The position numbers and the translations under genes were made by a program. From Streptomyces sp. TRM68416 (GTDB taxonomy: Bacteria; Actinomycetota; Actinomycetes; Streptomycetales; Streptomycetaceae): a DNA stretch of 64,000 nt. This document shows, piece by piece, positions 6,599 through 14,287 of the stretch; position 1 is the first letter of the stretch; each line of letters starts with the position of its first letter. The notes under the pieces were generated by a model. That model made no database searches and was not told where the DNA came from. It saw only the letters and a program-made list of their open reading frames with translations. The stretch covers positions 233,690 to 297,689 of the forward strand of contig NZ_JACVWU010000008.1 in assembly GCF_014596915.1 (NCBI RefSeq), written 5' to 3'.

Positions 6599-8530
6599 AT
6601 GTCCGCACCACCCACCAAGCCCACTGTCACCGAACGTGAGGCCCGCCAGGTGGCGGAGGCCGCCCGGCAGCAGGAATGGCGCAAACCGAGCTTCGCCAAG
6701 GAGCTCTTCCTCGGCCGTTTCCGCCTCGACCTCATCCACCCCCACCCCATGCCGACCGACGAAGCCACCCAGCGCGGCGAGGAGTTCCTCGTCAAACTCC
6801 GCGACTTCGTCGAGAAGAAGGTCGACGGCGCCCTCATCGAGCGCGAGGGCCGGATCCCCGACGAGGTGGTCAACGGCCTCAAGGACCTCGGCGCCTTCGG
6901 CATGAAGATCGACACCAAGTACGGCGGCCTCGGCCTCACCCAGGTGTACTACAACAAGGCCCTGGCCCTGGCCGGATCGGCCGCGCCCGCGATCGGCGTG
7001 ATGCTCTCGGCCCACCAGTCCATCGGCGTCCCGCAGCCGCTGAAGCTGTTCGGCACCCCGGAGCAGAAGGAACGCTTCCTGCCCCGCTGCGCCCGCACCG
7101 ACATCTCCGCCTTCCTGCTCACGGAACCGGACGTCGGCTCCGACCCGGCACGCCTGGCCACCTCCGCCGTGCCGGACGGGGACGACTACGTCCTCGACGG
7201 AGTGAAGCTGTGGACCACCAACGGCGTGGTCGCCGACCTCCTCGTCGTCATGGCCCGCGTCCCGAAGTCCGAGGGCCACAAGGGCGGCATCACGGCCTTC
7301 GTGGTGGAGACCGACTCGCCCGGCATCACCGTCGAGAACCGCAACGCCTTCATGGGCCTGCGCGGCATCGAGAACGGCGTCACCCGCCTCCACCGGGTCC
7401 GGGTGCCCGCCGCCAACCGCATCGGCCCCGAGGGCGCGGGCCTGAAGATCGCCCTGACGACGCTCAACACCGGCCGGCTCTCCCTGCCCGCCTCCTGCGT
7501 CGCCGCCGGCAAGTGGTGCCTGAAGATCGCCCGCGAGTGGTCCGCGGCGCGCGAGCAGTGGGGCAAGCCGCTCGCCCACCACGAAGCGGTCGGCTCGAAG
7601 ATCTCCTTCATCGCGGCCACCACCTTCGCCCTGGAGGCCGTGACCGACCTGGCCTCGCAGATGGCCGACGAGGACCGCAACGACATCCGCATCGAAGGCG
7701 CCCTCGCCAAGCTGTACGCCTCCGAGATGGCCTGGCTGATGGCCGACGACCTCGTCCAGATCCGCGGCGGACGCGGCTTCGAGACGGCCGACTCCCTGCG
7801 GGCCCGCGGCGAACGCGCGGTCCCCGCCGAGCAGATGCTGCGCGACCTGCGCATCAACCGCATCTTCGAGGGCTCGACGGAGATCATGCACCTCCTCATC
7901 GCCCGCGAGGCCGTCGACGCCCACCTCACGGTCGCCGGCGACCTCATCGACCCCGACAAGTCCCTGTCCGACAAGGCCAAGGCAGGCGCGAGCGCCGGCG
8001 TCTTCTACGCCAAGTGGCTGCCGAAACTGGTCGCGGGCCAAGGGCAACTCCCGTACACCTACGGCGAGTTCAAGCACGAGGTGGACCTCTCGGCCCACCT
8101 GCGCTACGTCGAACGCACCGCCCGCAAGCTCGCCCGCTCCACCTTCTACGCCATGTCCCGCTGGCAGGGCCGCATGGAGAGCAAGCAGGGCTTCCTGGGC
8201 AGGATCGTCGACATCGGCGCCGAACTGTTCGCGATGAGCGCGGCCTGCGTACGCGCCGAGCACCTGCGCAGCCGGGGCGAGAACGGCCGCGAGGCCTACC
8301 AGCTCGCCGACACCTTCTGCCGCCAGTCCCGCCTCCGCGTCGAGGAGCTCTTCGGCCGCCTGTGGAGCAACACCGACGACATCGACCGCAAGGTCGTCAA
8401 GGGCGTCCTGTCCGGCACCTACACATGGCTGGAGGAGGGCATCATCGACCCCTCGGACGACGGCCCCTGGATCGCCGACGCGACCCCCGGCCCGAGCGAA
8501 CGCGACAACGTCCACCGCCCGATCCGCTGA
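6599..8530 (+). CDS. Acyl-CoA dehydrogenase family protein (VLCAD-like size)
   Basis: A 643-residue FAD enzyme expected to oxidise an acyl-CoA to the trans-2-enoyl-CoA in the cytoplasm, passing electrons to electron-transfer flavoprotein. The ATG at 6599 is preferred to a GTG nine bases earlier because GAGGTGA lies 6 bases upstream of it. Family features in order: the N-terminal helical domain; 'LLTEPDVGSDPARLAT', the FAD/substrate loop; 'LWTTNG'; 'WGKPLAHHEAVGSKIS'; 'QIRGGRGFETADSLRARGE'; and 'LRDLRINRIFEGSTEIMHLLIAREA', where the Glu of FEGS is at the usual catalytic position. An extra ~200-residue C-terminal helical domain puts it with very-long-chain-type enzymes. It stands alone, with a LacI gene diverging upstream and dxr downstream. 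Confidence 0.9.
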   Translation: MSAPPTKPTVTEREARQVAEAARQQEWRKPSFAKELFLGRFRLDLIHPHPMPTDEATQRGEEFLVKLRDFVEKKVDGALIEREGRIPDEVVNGLKDLGAFGMKIDTKYGGLGLTQVYYNKALALAGSAAPAIGVMLSAHQSIGVPQPLKLFGTPEQKERFLPRCARTDISAFLLTEPDVGSDPARLATSAVPDGDDYVLDGVKLWTTNGVVADLLVVMARVPKSEGHKGGITAFVVETDSPGITVENRNAFMGLRGIENGVTRLHRVRVPAANRIGPEGAGLKIALTTLNTGRLSLPASCVAAGKWCLKIAREWSAAREQWGKPLAHHEAVGSKISFIAATTFALEAVTDLASQMADEDRNDIRIEGALAKLYASEMAWLMADDLVQIRGGRGFETADSLRARGERAVPAEQMLRDLRINRIFEGSTEIMHLLIAREAVDAHLTVAGDLIDPDKSLSDKAKAGASAGVFYAKWLPKLVAGQGQLPYTYGEFKHEVDLSAHLRYVERTARKLARSTFYAMSRWQGRMESKQGFLGRIVDIGAELFAMSAACVRAEHLRSRGENGREAYQLADTFCRQSRLRVEELFGRLWSNTDDIDRKVVKGVLSGTYTWLEEGIIDPSDDGPWIADATPGPSERDNVHRPIR

Positions 8531-8607
8531 CCGACACCACTCGATCCGCTGACCGACACCACTCGATCCGCCGACCGGCACCGCCCGATCCGCCGACCGA
8601 CCACCGA
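8520..8607. repeat. Four tandem copies of a 22-bp unit overlapping the acyl-CoA dehydrogenase stop codon
   Basis: Units start at 8520, 8542, 8564 and 8586. The first two are identical (CGATCCGCTGACCGACACCA plus CT); the third and fourth differ at a few positions. The first unit contains the final codons and the TGA stop. Confidence 0.85.
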
Positions 8608-8619
8608 CAGGGCGTTCCC

Positions 8620-8649
8620 CTCGACCCCCATGAGCTCGACCCCCATGAG
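8620..8649. repeat. 15-bp tandem duplication upstream of dxr
   Basis: CTCGACCCCCATGAG occurs twice in a row (8620-8634 and 8635-8649), about 50 bases before dxr. Confidence 0.8.
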
Positions 8650-8696
8650 GGGGACACCCTGTCCACCCGCACACCCCTTCCGGCAACAATGGAGGG

Positions 8697-9953
8697 ATGA
8701 GCGACTCTCCAGCCCCTCTCGCCGACCCGCACCTGGTCTACGACCCCGTCGCGGGAGACGGACCCAAGGACGTGGTGATCCTCGGCTCCACCGGGTCGAT
8801 CGGCACCCAGGCCATCGACCTCGTGGTGCGCAACCCGGACCGCTTCCGGGTCACCGCGCTGTCCGCCAACGGCGGCCGGATCCCCCTCCTCGCCGAGCAG
8901 GCCCACCGGCTCGGGGTGCGCACGGTCGCGGTCGCCCGCGAGGACGCCGTACCGGCGCTGCGGGAGGCCCTCCGGGCGCGCTACGGCGCGGGCGAGCCGC
9001 TCCCCGAGATCCTCGCCGGACCGGAGGCGGCCACCCAGGTCGCCGCCGCCGACTGCCACACCGTGCTGAACGGCATCACGGGCTCCATCGGCCTGGCCCC
9101 CACCCTCGCCGCCCTGGAGGCGGGCCGCACCCTCGCGCTCGCCAACAAGGAGTCGCTCATCGTCGGCGGTCCGCTGGTCAAGGCCCTCGCCAAGCCCGGA
9201 CAGATCATCCCGGTCGACTCCGAGCACGCCGCCCTGTTCCAGGCGCTCGCCTCCGGCACCAGAGCCGACGTGCGCAAGCTCGTCGTCACGGCCTCCGGCG
9301 GCCCCTTCCGCGGCCGTACCAAGGCGGACCTGGCCCGGGTGACCGTCGAGGACGCCCTCGCCCACCCCACCTGGGCCATGGGCCCGGTGATCACGATCAA
9401 CTCCGCGACCCTCGTCAACAAGGGCCTGGAAGTCATCGAGGCGCACCTCCTCTACGACATTCCCTTCGACCGCATTGAGGTCGTCGTGCATCCCCAGTCG
9501 TATGTTCACTCGATGGTCGAGTTCACGGACGGATCCACGATCGCGCAGGCGACGCCCCCCGACATGCGCGGGCCGATCGCCATCGGCCTGGGCTGGCCCG
9601 AGCGCGTCCCCGACGCCGCGCCCGCCTTCGACTGGAGCAAGGCCTCGACGTGGGAGTTCTTCCCGCTCGACAACGACGCCTTCCCGTCGGTGAACCTCGC
9701 CCGGCACGTCGGTGAGCTCGCGGGCACGGCCCCGGCGGTGTTCAATGCCGCCAACGAGGAGTGCGTGGAGGCCTTCCGGGCCGGCGCGCTGCCGTTCAAC
9801 GGGATCATGGAGACCGTGACACGGGTGGTCGAGGAGCACGGCACCCCCGCCACGGGAACCTCCCTCACCGTCGCGGACGTCCTCGAAGCGGAGACCTGGG
9901 CACGCGCCCGGGCCCGGGAACTGGCGGCACAGACGGCGGAGGCCCGTGCATGA
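8697..9953 (+). CDS. dxr: 1-deoxy-D-xylulose 5-phosphate reductoisomerase
   Basis: A 418-residue enzyme of the MEP isoprenoid pathway that converts DXP to 2-C-methyl-D-erythritol 4-phosphate with NADPH and a divalent metal. 'VVILGSTGSIGTQAID' near residue 26 is the NADPH-binding loop. 'LANKESLIVGG' and 'IIPVDSEHAALFQAL' (about residue 175) carry the metal/substrate ligands. 'EVIEAHLLYDIPFDRIEVVVHPQS' is a family signature. A ~20-residue N-terminal extension precedes the Rossmann fold. The stop overlaps the start of the following membrane protease (ATGA), so translation of the two is probably coupled; ispG, another MEP step, follows. Confidence 0.97.
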   Translation: MSDSPAPLADPHLVYDPVAGDGPKDVVILGSTGSIGTQAIDLVVRNPDRFRVTALSANGGRIPLLAEQAHRLGVRTVAVAREDAVPALREALRARYGAGEPLPEILAGPEAATQVAAADCHTVLNGITGSIGLAPTLAALEAGRTLALANKESLIVGGPLVKALAKPGQIIPVDSEHAALFQALASGTRADVRKLVVTASGGPFRGRTKADLARVTVEDALAHPTWAMGPVITINSATLVNKGLEVIEAHLLYDIPFDRIEVVVHPQSYVHSMVEFTDGSTIAQATPPDMRGPIAIGLGWPERVPDAAPAFDWSKASTWEFFPLDNDAFPSVNLARHVGELAGTAPAVFNAANEECVEAFRAGALPFNGIMETVTRVVEEHGTPATGTSLTVADVLEAETWARARARELAAQTAEARA

Positions 9954-11254
9954 CGACCCTGATGTTCATCCTCGGCATAGTGGTCTTCGCCGTCGGCCTG
10001 CTCTTCTCGATCGCCTGGCACGAGCTGGGCCACCTCTCCACCGCGAAGCTCTTCGGCATCCGCGTGCCCCAGTACATGGTCGGCTTCGGCCCCACCCTCT
10101 GGTCGCGCAAGAAGGGCGAGACCGAGTACGGCATCAAGGCGATCCCGTTCGGCGGCTACATCCGCATGATCGGCATGTTCCCGCCCAATGCCGACGGCCG
10201 CCTGGAGGCCCGCTCCACCTCGCCCTGGCGCGGCATGATCGAGGACGCCCGCGAGGCCGCGTTCGAGGAGCTCAGGCCGGGTGACGAGACCCGCCTGTTC
10301 TACACCCGCAAGCCCTGGAAACGGGTCATCGTGATGTTCGCGGGCCCGTTCATGAACCTGGTCCTGGCGTTCGGCCTGTTCCTCACCGTGCTGATGGGCT
10401 TCGGCATCTCGCAGCAGACCACCAGCGTCAGCTCGGTCTCCCAGTGCGTCATCGCCCAGAGCGAGAACCGCGACACCTGCAAGAAGTCCGACCCCGCCTC
10501 CCCGGCCGCCGCCGCGGGCCTGAAGGCGGGCGACAGGATCGTCTCCTTCGCCGGCGTCCGCACCGACGACTGGAACGAGCTCTCCGACCTCATCCGCGCC
10601 AACCCCGGCAAGGACGTGCCGATCGTCGTCGAGCGGGACGGCAAGGAAGTCACCCTGCAGGCGAAGATCGCCAGCAACCAGGTCGCCAAGAAGGACTCCA
10701 GCGGCCAGATCGTCCAGGGCGAGTACGTCACCGCCGGCTTCCTCGGCTTCAGCGCCGCCACCGGCATCGTCAAACAGGACTTCGGCGACTCCGTGACCTG
10801 GATGGGCGACCGGGTCGGCGACGCCGTCGACTCCCTCGCCGCCCTGCCCGGCAAGATCCCCGCCCTGTGGGACGCGGCCTTCGGCGACGGCGAGCGCGAG
10901 GCGGACTCGCCGATGGGCGTGGTCGGCGCGGCCCGTGTGGGCGGCGAGATCTTCACCCTCGACATCCCGGCCTCCCAGCAGCTGGCCATGGCGGTCATGC
11001 TGGTCGCGGGCTTCAACCTCTCCCTCTTCCTGTTCAACATGCTCCCGCTGCTGCCCCTCGACGGCGGCCACATCGCGGGCGCCCTGTGGGAATCGCTGCG
11101 CCGCAACACCGCGAAGGTGCTGCGCCGCCCGGACCCGGGCCCGTTCGACGTGGCGAAGCTGATGCCGGTGGCCTACGTGGTGGCCGGGATCTTCATCTGC
11201 TTCACCCTCCTCGTCCTGGTCGCGGACGTGGTCAACCCGGTGAGAATCTCCTAG
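9950..11254 (+). CDS. M50 site-2 membrane metalloprotease (RseP/Rip type)
   Basis: A 434-residue intramembrane zinc protease starting with an ATG that overlaps the dxr stop. The first membrane segment contains 'IAWHELGH' (zinc-binding HExxH, first His about residue 24). A second and third membrane segment surround a PDZ domain (about residues 165-250, 'PAAAAGLKAGDRIVSFAGV'). 'NMLPLLPLDGGHIAGALW' (about residue 365) supplies the conserved Asp ligand. Such proteases release anti-sigma factors or other membrane proteins by regulated intramembrane proteolysis. Location between dxr and ispG is common in actinobacteria and other bacteria. The substrate in this organism cannot be inferred. Confidence 0.93.
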   Translation: MTTLMFILGIVVFAVGLLFSIAWHELGHLSTAKLFGIRVPQYMVGFGPTLWSRKKGETEYGIKAIPFGGYIRMIGMFPPNADGRLEARSTSPWRGMIEDAREAAFEELRPGDETRLFYTRKPWKRVIVMFAGPFMNLVLAFGLFLTVLMGFGISQQTTSVSSVSQCVIAQSENRDTCKKSDPASPAAAAGLKAGDRIVSFAGVRTDDWNELSDLIRANPGKDVPIVVERDGKEVTLQAKIASNQVAKKDSSGQIVQGEYVTAGFLGFSAATGIVKQDFGDSVTWMGDRVGDAVDSLAALPGKIPALWDAAFGDGEREADSPMGVVGAARVGGEIFTLDIPASQQLAMAVMLVAGFNLSLFLFNMLPLLPLDGGHIAGALWESLRRNTAKVLRRPDPGPFDVAKLMPVAYVVAGIFICFTLLVLVADVVNPVRIS

Positions 11255-11269
11255 CCATACGGAGTTCGC

Positions 11270-11300
11270 GGCGGCCGGGGACGCTGGGTTCCCGGCCGCC
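11270..11300 (+). terminator. Hairpin after the M50 protease gene
   Basis: GGCGGCCGGG (11270-11279) pairs perfectly with CCCGGCCGCC (11291-11300). It begins 16 bases past the stop codon. The remaining gap to ispG (to 11457) is G/C-rich leader with no gene. Confidence 0.5.
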
Positions 11301-11457
11301 CACCATTGAGTGGGTTTGCGGGCCGTGGGGGTCCCCCCGCCGAGCGTATTCGAGGCAGGGGGAGTGCTTCGACGATCGCCCGTGCCGTAATCTCGAAGGC
11401 CTGAGCCCGCCGCAGACGGGACCGGAGCCTGATCCACGACTTGGGGTTGCACAGCAG

Positions 11458-12615
11458 ATGACTGCGATTTCTCTCGGCATGCCGTCCGTTCCGACCAGGG
11501 TTGCCGAGCGCCGGAAGAGCCGGCAGATCCAGGTGGGTTCCGTGGCGGTGGGCGGAGACGCCCCGGTCTCGGTCCAGTCGATGACGACGACCCGCACGTC
11601 CGACATCGGCGCGACCCTCCAGCAGATCGCCGAGCTGACCGCCTCCGGCTGCCAGATCGTGCGGGTCGCGTGCCCGACGCAGGACGACGCGGACGCGCTC
11701 GCGACCATCGCGCGCAAGTCCCAGATCCCGGTCATCGCCGACATCCACTTCCAGCCCAAGTACGTCTTCGCCGCCATCGAGGCGGGCTGCGCGGCGGTCC
11801 GGGTGAACCCCGGCAACATCAAGCAGTTCGACGACAAGGTCAAGGAGATCGCCAAGGCCGCCAAGGAGCACGGCACCCCGATCCGCATCGGCGTGAACGC
11901 GGGCTCGCTGGACCGGCGCCTGCTCCAGAAGTACGGCAAGGCGACCCCCGAGGCCCTGGTCGAGTCCGCCCTGTGGGAGGCCTCCCTCTTCGAGGAGCAC
12001 GACTTCCGCGACATCAAGATCTCGGTCAAGCACAACGACCCCGTGATCATGATCGAGGCGTACAAGCAGCTCGCCGCCCAGTGCGACTACCCGCTCCACC
12101 TCGGTGTGACGGAGGCGGGCCCGGCCTTCCAGGGCACCATCAAGTCGGCGGTGGCCTTCGGCGCGCTGCTGAGCCAGGGCATCGGCGACACCATCCGCGT
12201 CTCCCTCTCCGCGCCGCCGGCCGAGGAGGTCAAGGTCGGCATCCAGATCCTGGAGTCCCTCAACCTCAAGCAGCGCGGCCTGGAGATCGTCTCCTGCCCG
12301 TCCTGCGGCCGCGCCCAGGTCGACGTCTACAAGCTGGCCGAGGAGGTCACCGCCGGCCTGACCGGCATGGAGGTCCCCCTCCGCGTCGCCGTCATGGGCT
12401 GCGTGGTGAACGGCCCCGGCGAGGCCCGCGAGGCCGACCTCGGCGTCGCCTCCGGCAACGGCAAGGGCCAGATCTTCGTCAAGGGCGAGGTCATCAAGAC
12501 CGTCCCCGAATCCAAGATCGTCGAGACCCTCATCGAGGAGGCCATGAAGCTGGCCGAACAGATGGAGGCGGACGGCGTGACCTCGGGCGAGCCGTCGGTG
12601 TCGGTGGCGGGCTGA
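11458..12615 (+). CDS. ispG: 4-hydroxy-3-methylbut-2-en-1-yl diphosphate synthase
   Basis: A 385-residue iron-sulfur enzyme of the MEP pathway that reductively converts methylerythritol cyclodiphosphate to HMBPP. The TIM-barrel N-terminus carries 'VSVQSMTTTRTSD'. The [4Fe-4S] ligands are in 'VSCPSCGRA' (about residues 280-283) and 'MGCVVNGPGEA' (about 315), with the conserved Glu after the last Cys. Length is normal for actinobacteria. The ATG follows a weak ribosome binding site. It lies about 200 bases after the protease gene with a hairpin in between, so it may have its own promoter while still belonging to the same functional cluster. Confidence 0.97.
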   Translation: MTAISLGMPSVPTRVAERRKSRQIQVGSVAVGGDAPVSVQSMTTTRTSDIGATLQQIAELTASGCQIVRVACPTQDDADALATIARKSQIPVIADIHFQPKYVFAAIEAGCAAVRVNPGNIKQFDDKVKEIAKAAKEHGTPIRIGVNAGSLDRRLLQKYGKATPEALVESALWEASLFEEHDFRDIKISVKHNDPVIMIEAYKQLAAQCDYPLHLGVTEAGPAFQGTIKSAVAFGALLSQGIGDTIRVSLSAPPAEEVKVGIQILESLNLKQRGLEIVSCPSCGRAQVDVYKLAEEVTAGLTGMEVPLRVAVMGCVVNGPGEAREADLGVASGNGKGQIFVKGEVIKTVPESKIVETLIEEAMKLAEQMEADGVTSGEPSVSVAG

Positions 12616-12631
12616 CGAGGGGGCGGCTGTA

Positions 12632-12672
12632 CGCCCTGAAGGGGCGCGGGGAACTGCGCGATCGGCCCCCAC
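12632..12672. repeat. Streptomyces dispersed intergenic repeat (GGGGCGCGGGGAACTGCGCG type)
   Basis: The stretch CCTGAAGGGGCGCGGGGAAC, continuing with TGCGCGATCGGCCCCC, matches a short element I recognise as very common between genes in Streptomyces genomes. It occupies the gap between ispG and the next gene; the rest of the gap to 12809 shows no gene. Confidence 0.6.
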
Positions 12673-12809
12673 CACCCGCACCCGCCGGACAAGCCCCAAC
12701 CACCCGAGCTCATGGGCGTCCCGCCCAGCGGCGCAGCCAGGCGGCGCCACGGCAGAGCTTCCGCAGGTACAGTGCGGAGATCAGCCCCCTTGAACCGTGA
12801 GGCCCGCCC

Positions 12810-13658
12810 GTGTTGACGCAGACCACAACCCGGGTCCTCGAACCGAGCGACCTGGACGCCGCGCTCGCCGTACTCGACCGCGAGCCGGTCGCGAACGCCT
12901 TCGTGACGTCGCGGGTCCAGGTCGCCGGCCTGGACCCGTGGCGGCTCGGCGGCGAGATGTGGGGCTGGTACGAGGGCGGCATGCTGACCTCCCTCTGCTA
13001 CGCGGGCGCCAACCTCGTCCCCATCTGCGCCACCCCGCGGGCCGTCCGCGCCTTCGCCGACCGGGCGAGAAGGGCCGGCCGCCGTTGCTCGTCCATCGTC
13101 GGCCCCGCCGAGCCCACCGCCCAGCTGTGGCGGCTGCTCGAACCGAGCTGGGGCCCGGCCCGCGACGTCCGCGCCCACCAGCCCCTCATGGTCACCGACC
13201 GCATGCCCGCGGACATCGCCCCCGACCCCTACGTCCGCCGCATCCGCAAGGACGAGATGGACACGATCATGCCGGCGTGCGTGGCGATGTTCACCGAGGA
13301 GGTCGGCGTCTCCCCGATGGCCGGCGACGGCGGCCTGCTGTACCAGGCGAGGGTCGCCGAACTCGTCGGCTCCGGCCGCTCGTTCGCCCGCCTCGACAGC
13401 CGGGGCAAGGTCGTCTTCAAGGCGGAGATCGGCGCCGCGACGCAACGGGCCTGCCAGATCCAGGGCGTCTGGGTGGCGCCGGAGTACCGGGGCCAGGGCC
13501 TCGCCGCCCCCGGCATGGCGGCGGTCCTGCGCTACGCCCTCGCGGACGTGGCCCCCGTGGCCAGTCTGTACGTCAACGACTTCAACACCGCGGCGCGAAG
13601 GACGTACCGCCGAGTCGGCTTCGAAGAGGTCGGTGCCTTCATGAGTGTGCTCTTCTGA
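12810..13658 (+). CDS. GNAT family N-acetyltransferase with DUF4081 N-terminal domain
   Basis: A 282-residue protein starting with GTG after GTGAGG. Residues 1-130 resemble the DUF4081 domain often fused to acetyltransferases in actinobacteria. The C-terminal ~140 residues are a GNAT fold, with the acetyl-CoA pyrophosphate loop in 'GVWVAPEYRGQGLAAPGMAAVLRYAL' and the later 'LYVNDFNTAARRTYRRVGFEEVGAF'. The acceptor is unknown. It is followed 26 bases later by a second acetyltransferase, and the pair lies between ispG and proS. Confidence 0.85.
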   Translation: MLTQTTTRVLEPSDLDAALAVLDREPVANAFVTSRVQVAGLDPWRLGGEMWGWYEGGMLTSLCYAGANLVPICATPRAVRAFADRARRAGRRCSSIVGPAEPTAQLWRLLEPSWGPARDVRAHQPLMVTDRMPADIAPDPYVRRIRKDEMDTIMPACVAMFTEEVGVSPMAGDGGLLYQARVAELVGSGRSFARLDSRGKVVFKAEIGAATQRACQIQGVWVAPEYRGQGLAAPGMAAVLRYALADVAPVASLYVNDFNTAARRTYRRVGFEEVGAFMSVLF

Positions 13659-13684
13659 GGCACACGGAGTTGTACGCTCCCCGC

Positions 13685-14215
13685 ATGGACCTCGTCATCG
13701 GCCCCCTCGACCTGTCGGCCCACGTGGACGAGGCCCTAGCCGTCCAGGCCATCGCCTTCGGACTCGGCGCCGACGAGGTCGCCGTACGCCGCCAGATCGT
13801 CCTGCGGCACATGACCTACCCCGGCGCCCGCGCCCTCGGCGCCACCGTGGACGGACGGTTGGTCGGCTTCGTCTACGGCATGCCCAACGACCGCGCCCAC
13901 TGGTGGTCCACGGTCGTGGAGCCCTACCTCCGCGCCCAGCGCAACGACTCCTGGCTCGACGACTCCTTCGTCATCACCGAGCTGCACGTCCACCCCGTCT
14001 ACCAGAACCGCGGGGTCGGCCGCTCCCTGATCACCACGATCACCGACGGCGCCACCCAACCCCGCTCGATCCTCTCCGCGATCGACACCGACAGCCCCGC
14101 CCGCGGCCTCTACCACTCCCTCGGCTACCAGGACCTCGCCCGCCGCGTCCTCTTCCCCAGCGCCCCCAAGCCGTACGCCGTGATGGGCGCCCCCCTGCCG
14201 CTGCGCCGCCCCTAA
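13685..14215 (+). CDS. GNAT family N-acetyltransferase
   Basis: A 176-residue single-domain acetyltransferase. 'SFVITELHVHPVYQNRGVGRSLITTI' is the acetyl-CoA binding motif A (Q/R-x-x-G-x-G/A type, here QNRGVG). 'SAIDTDSPARGLYHSLGYQDLAR' is the C-terminal motif B with the usual Tyr. The ATG at 13685 follows a poor ribosome binding site and lies 26 bases past the preceding gene, so it is probably co-transcribed with it. The acceptor is not predictable. Confidence 0.85.
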   Translation: MDLVIGPLDLSAHVDEALAVQAIAFGLGADEVAVRRQIVLRHMTYPGARALGATVDGRLVGFVYGMPNDRAHWWSTVVEPYLRAQRNDSWLDDSFVITELHVHPVYQNRGVGRSLITTITDGATQPRSILSAIDTDSPARGLYHSLGYQDLARRVLFPSAPKPYAVMGAPLPLRRP

Positions 14216-14287
14216 CCGATTTCCACCGCCCCGCACCCCCCGGCTAACCTCCTGCCATCACCCTTACGCAGCAGGAGTACGAGAACC

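Noticed and set aside
8520..8607. 22-bp repeats as a CRISPR array
   Set aside because: The repeats are directly adjacent without spacers and overlap a coding end; no cas genes are present.
6311..8689. 792-residue minus-strand open frame opposite the acyl-CoA dehydrogenase
   Set aside because: High-GC genomes give long antisense frames. The product is Gly/Asp/Val-rich without domains, and the plus strand encodes a clear enzyme.
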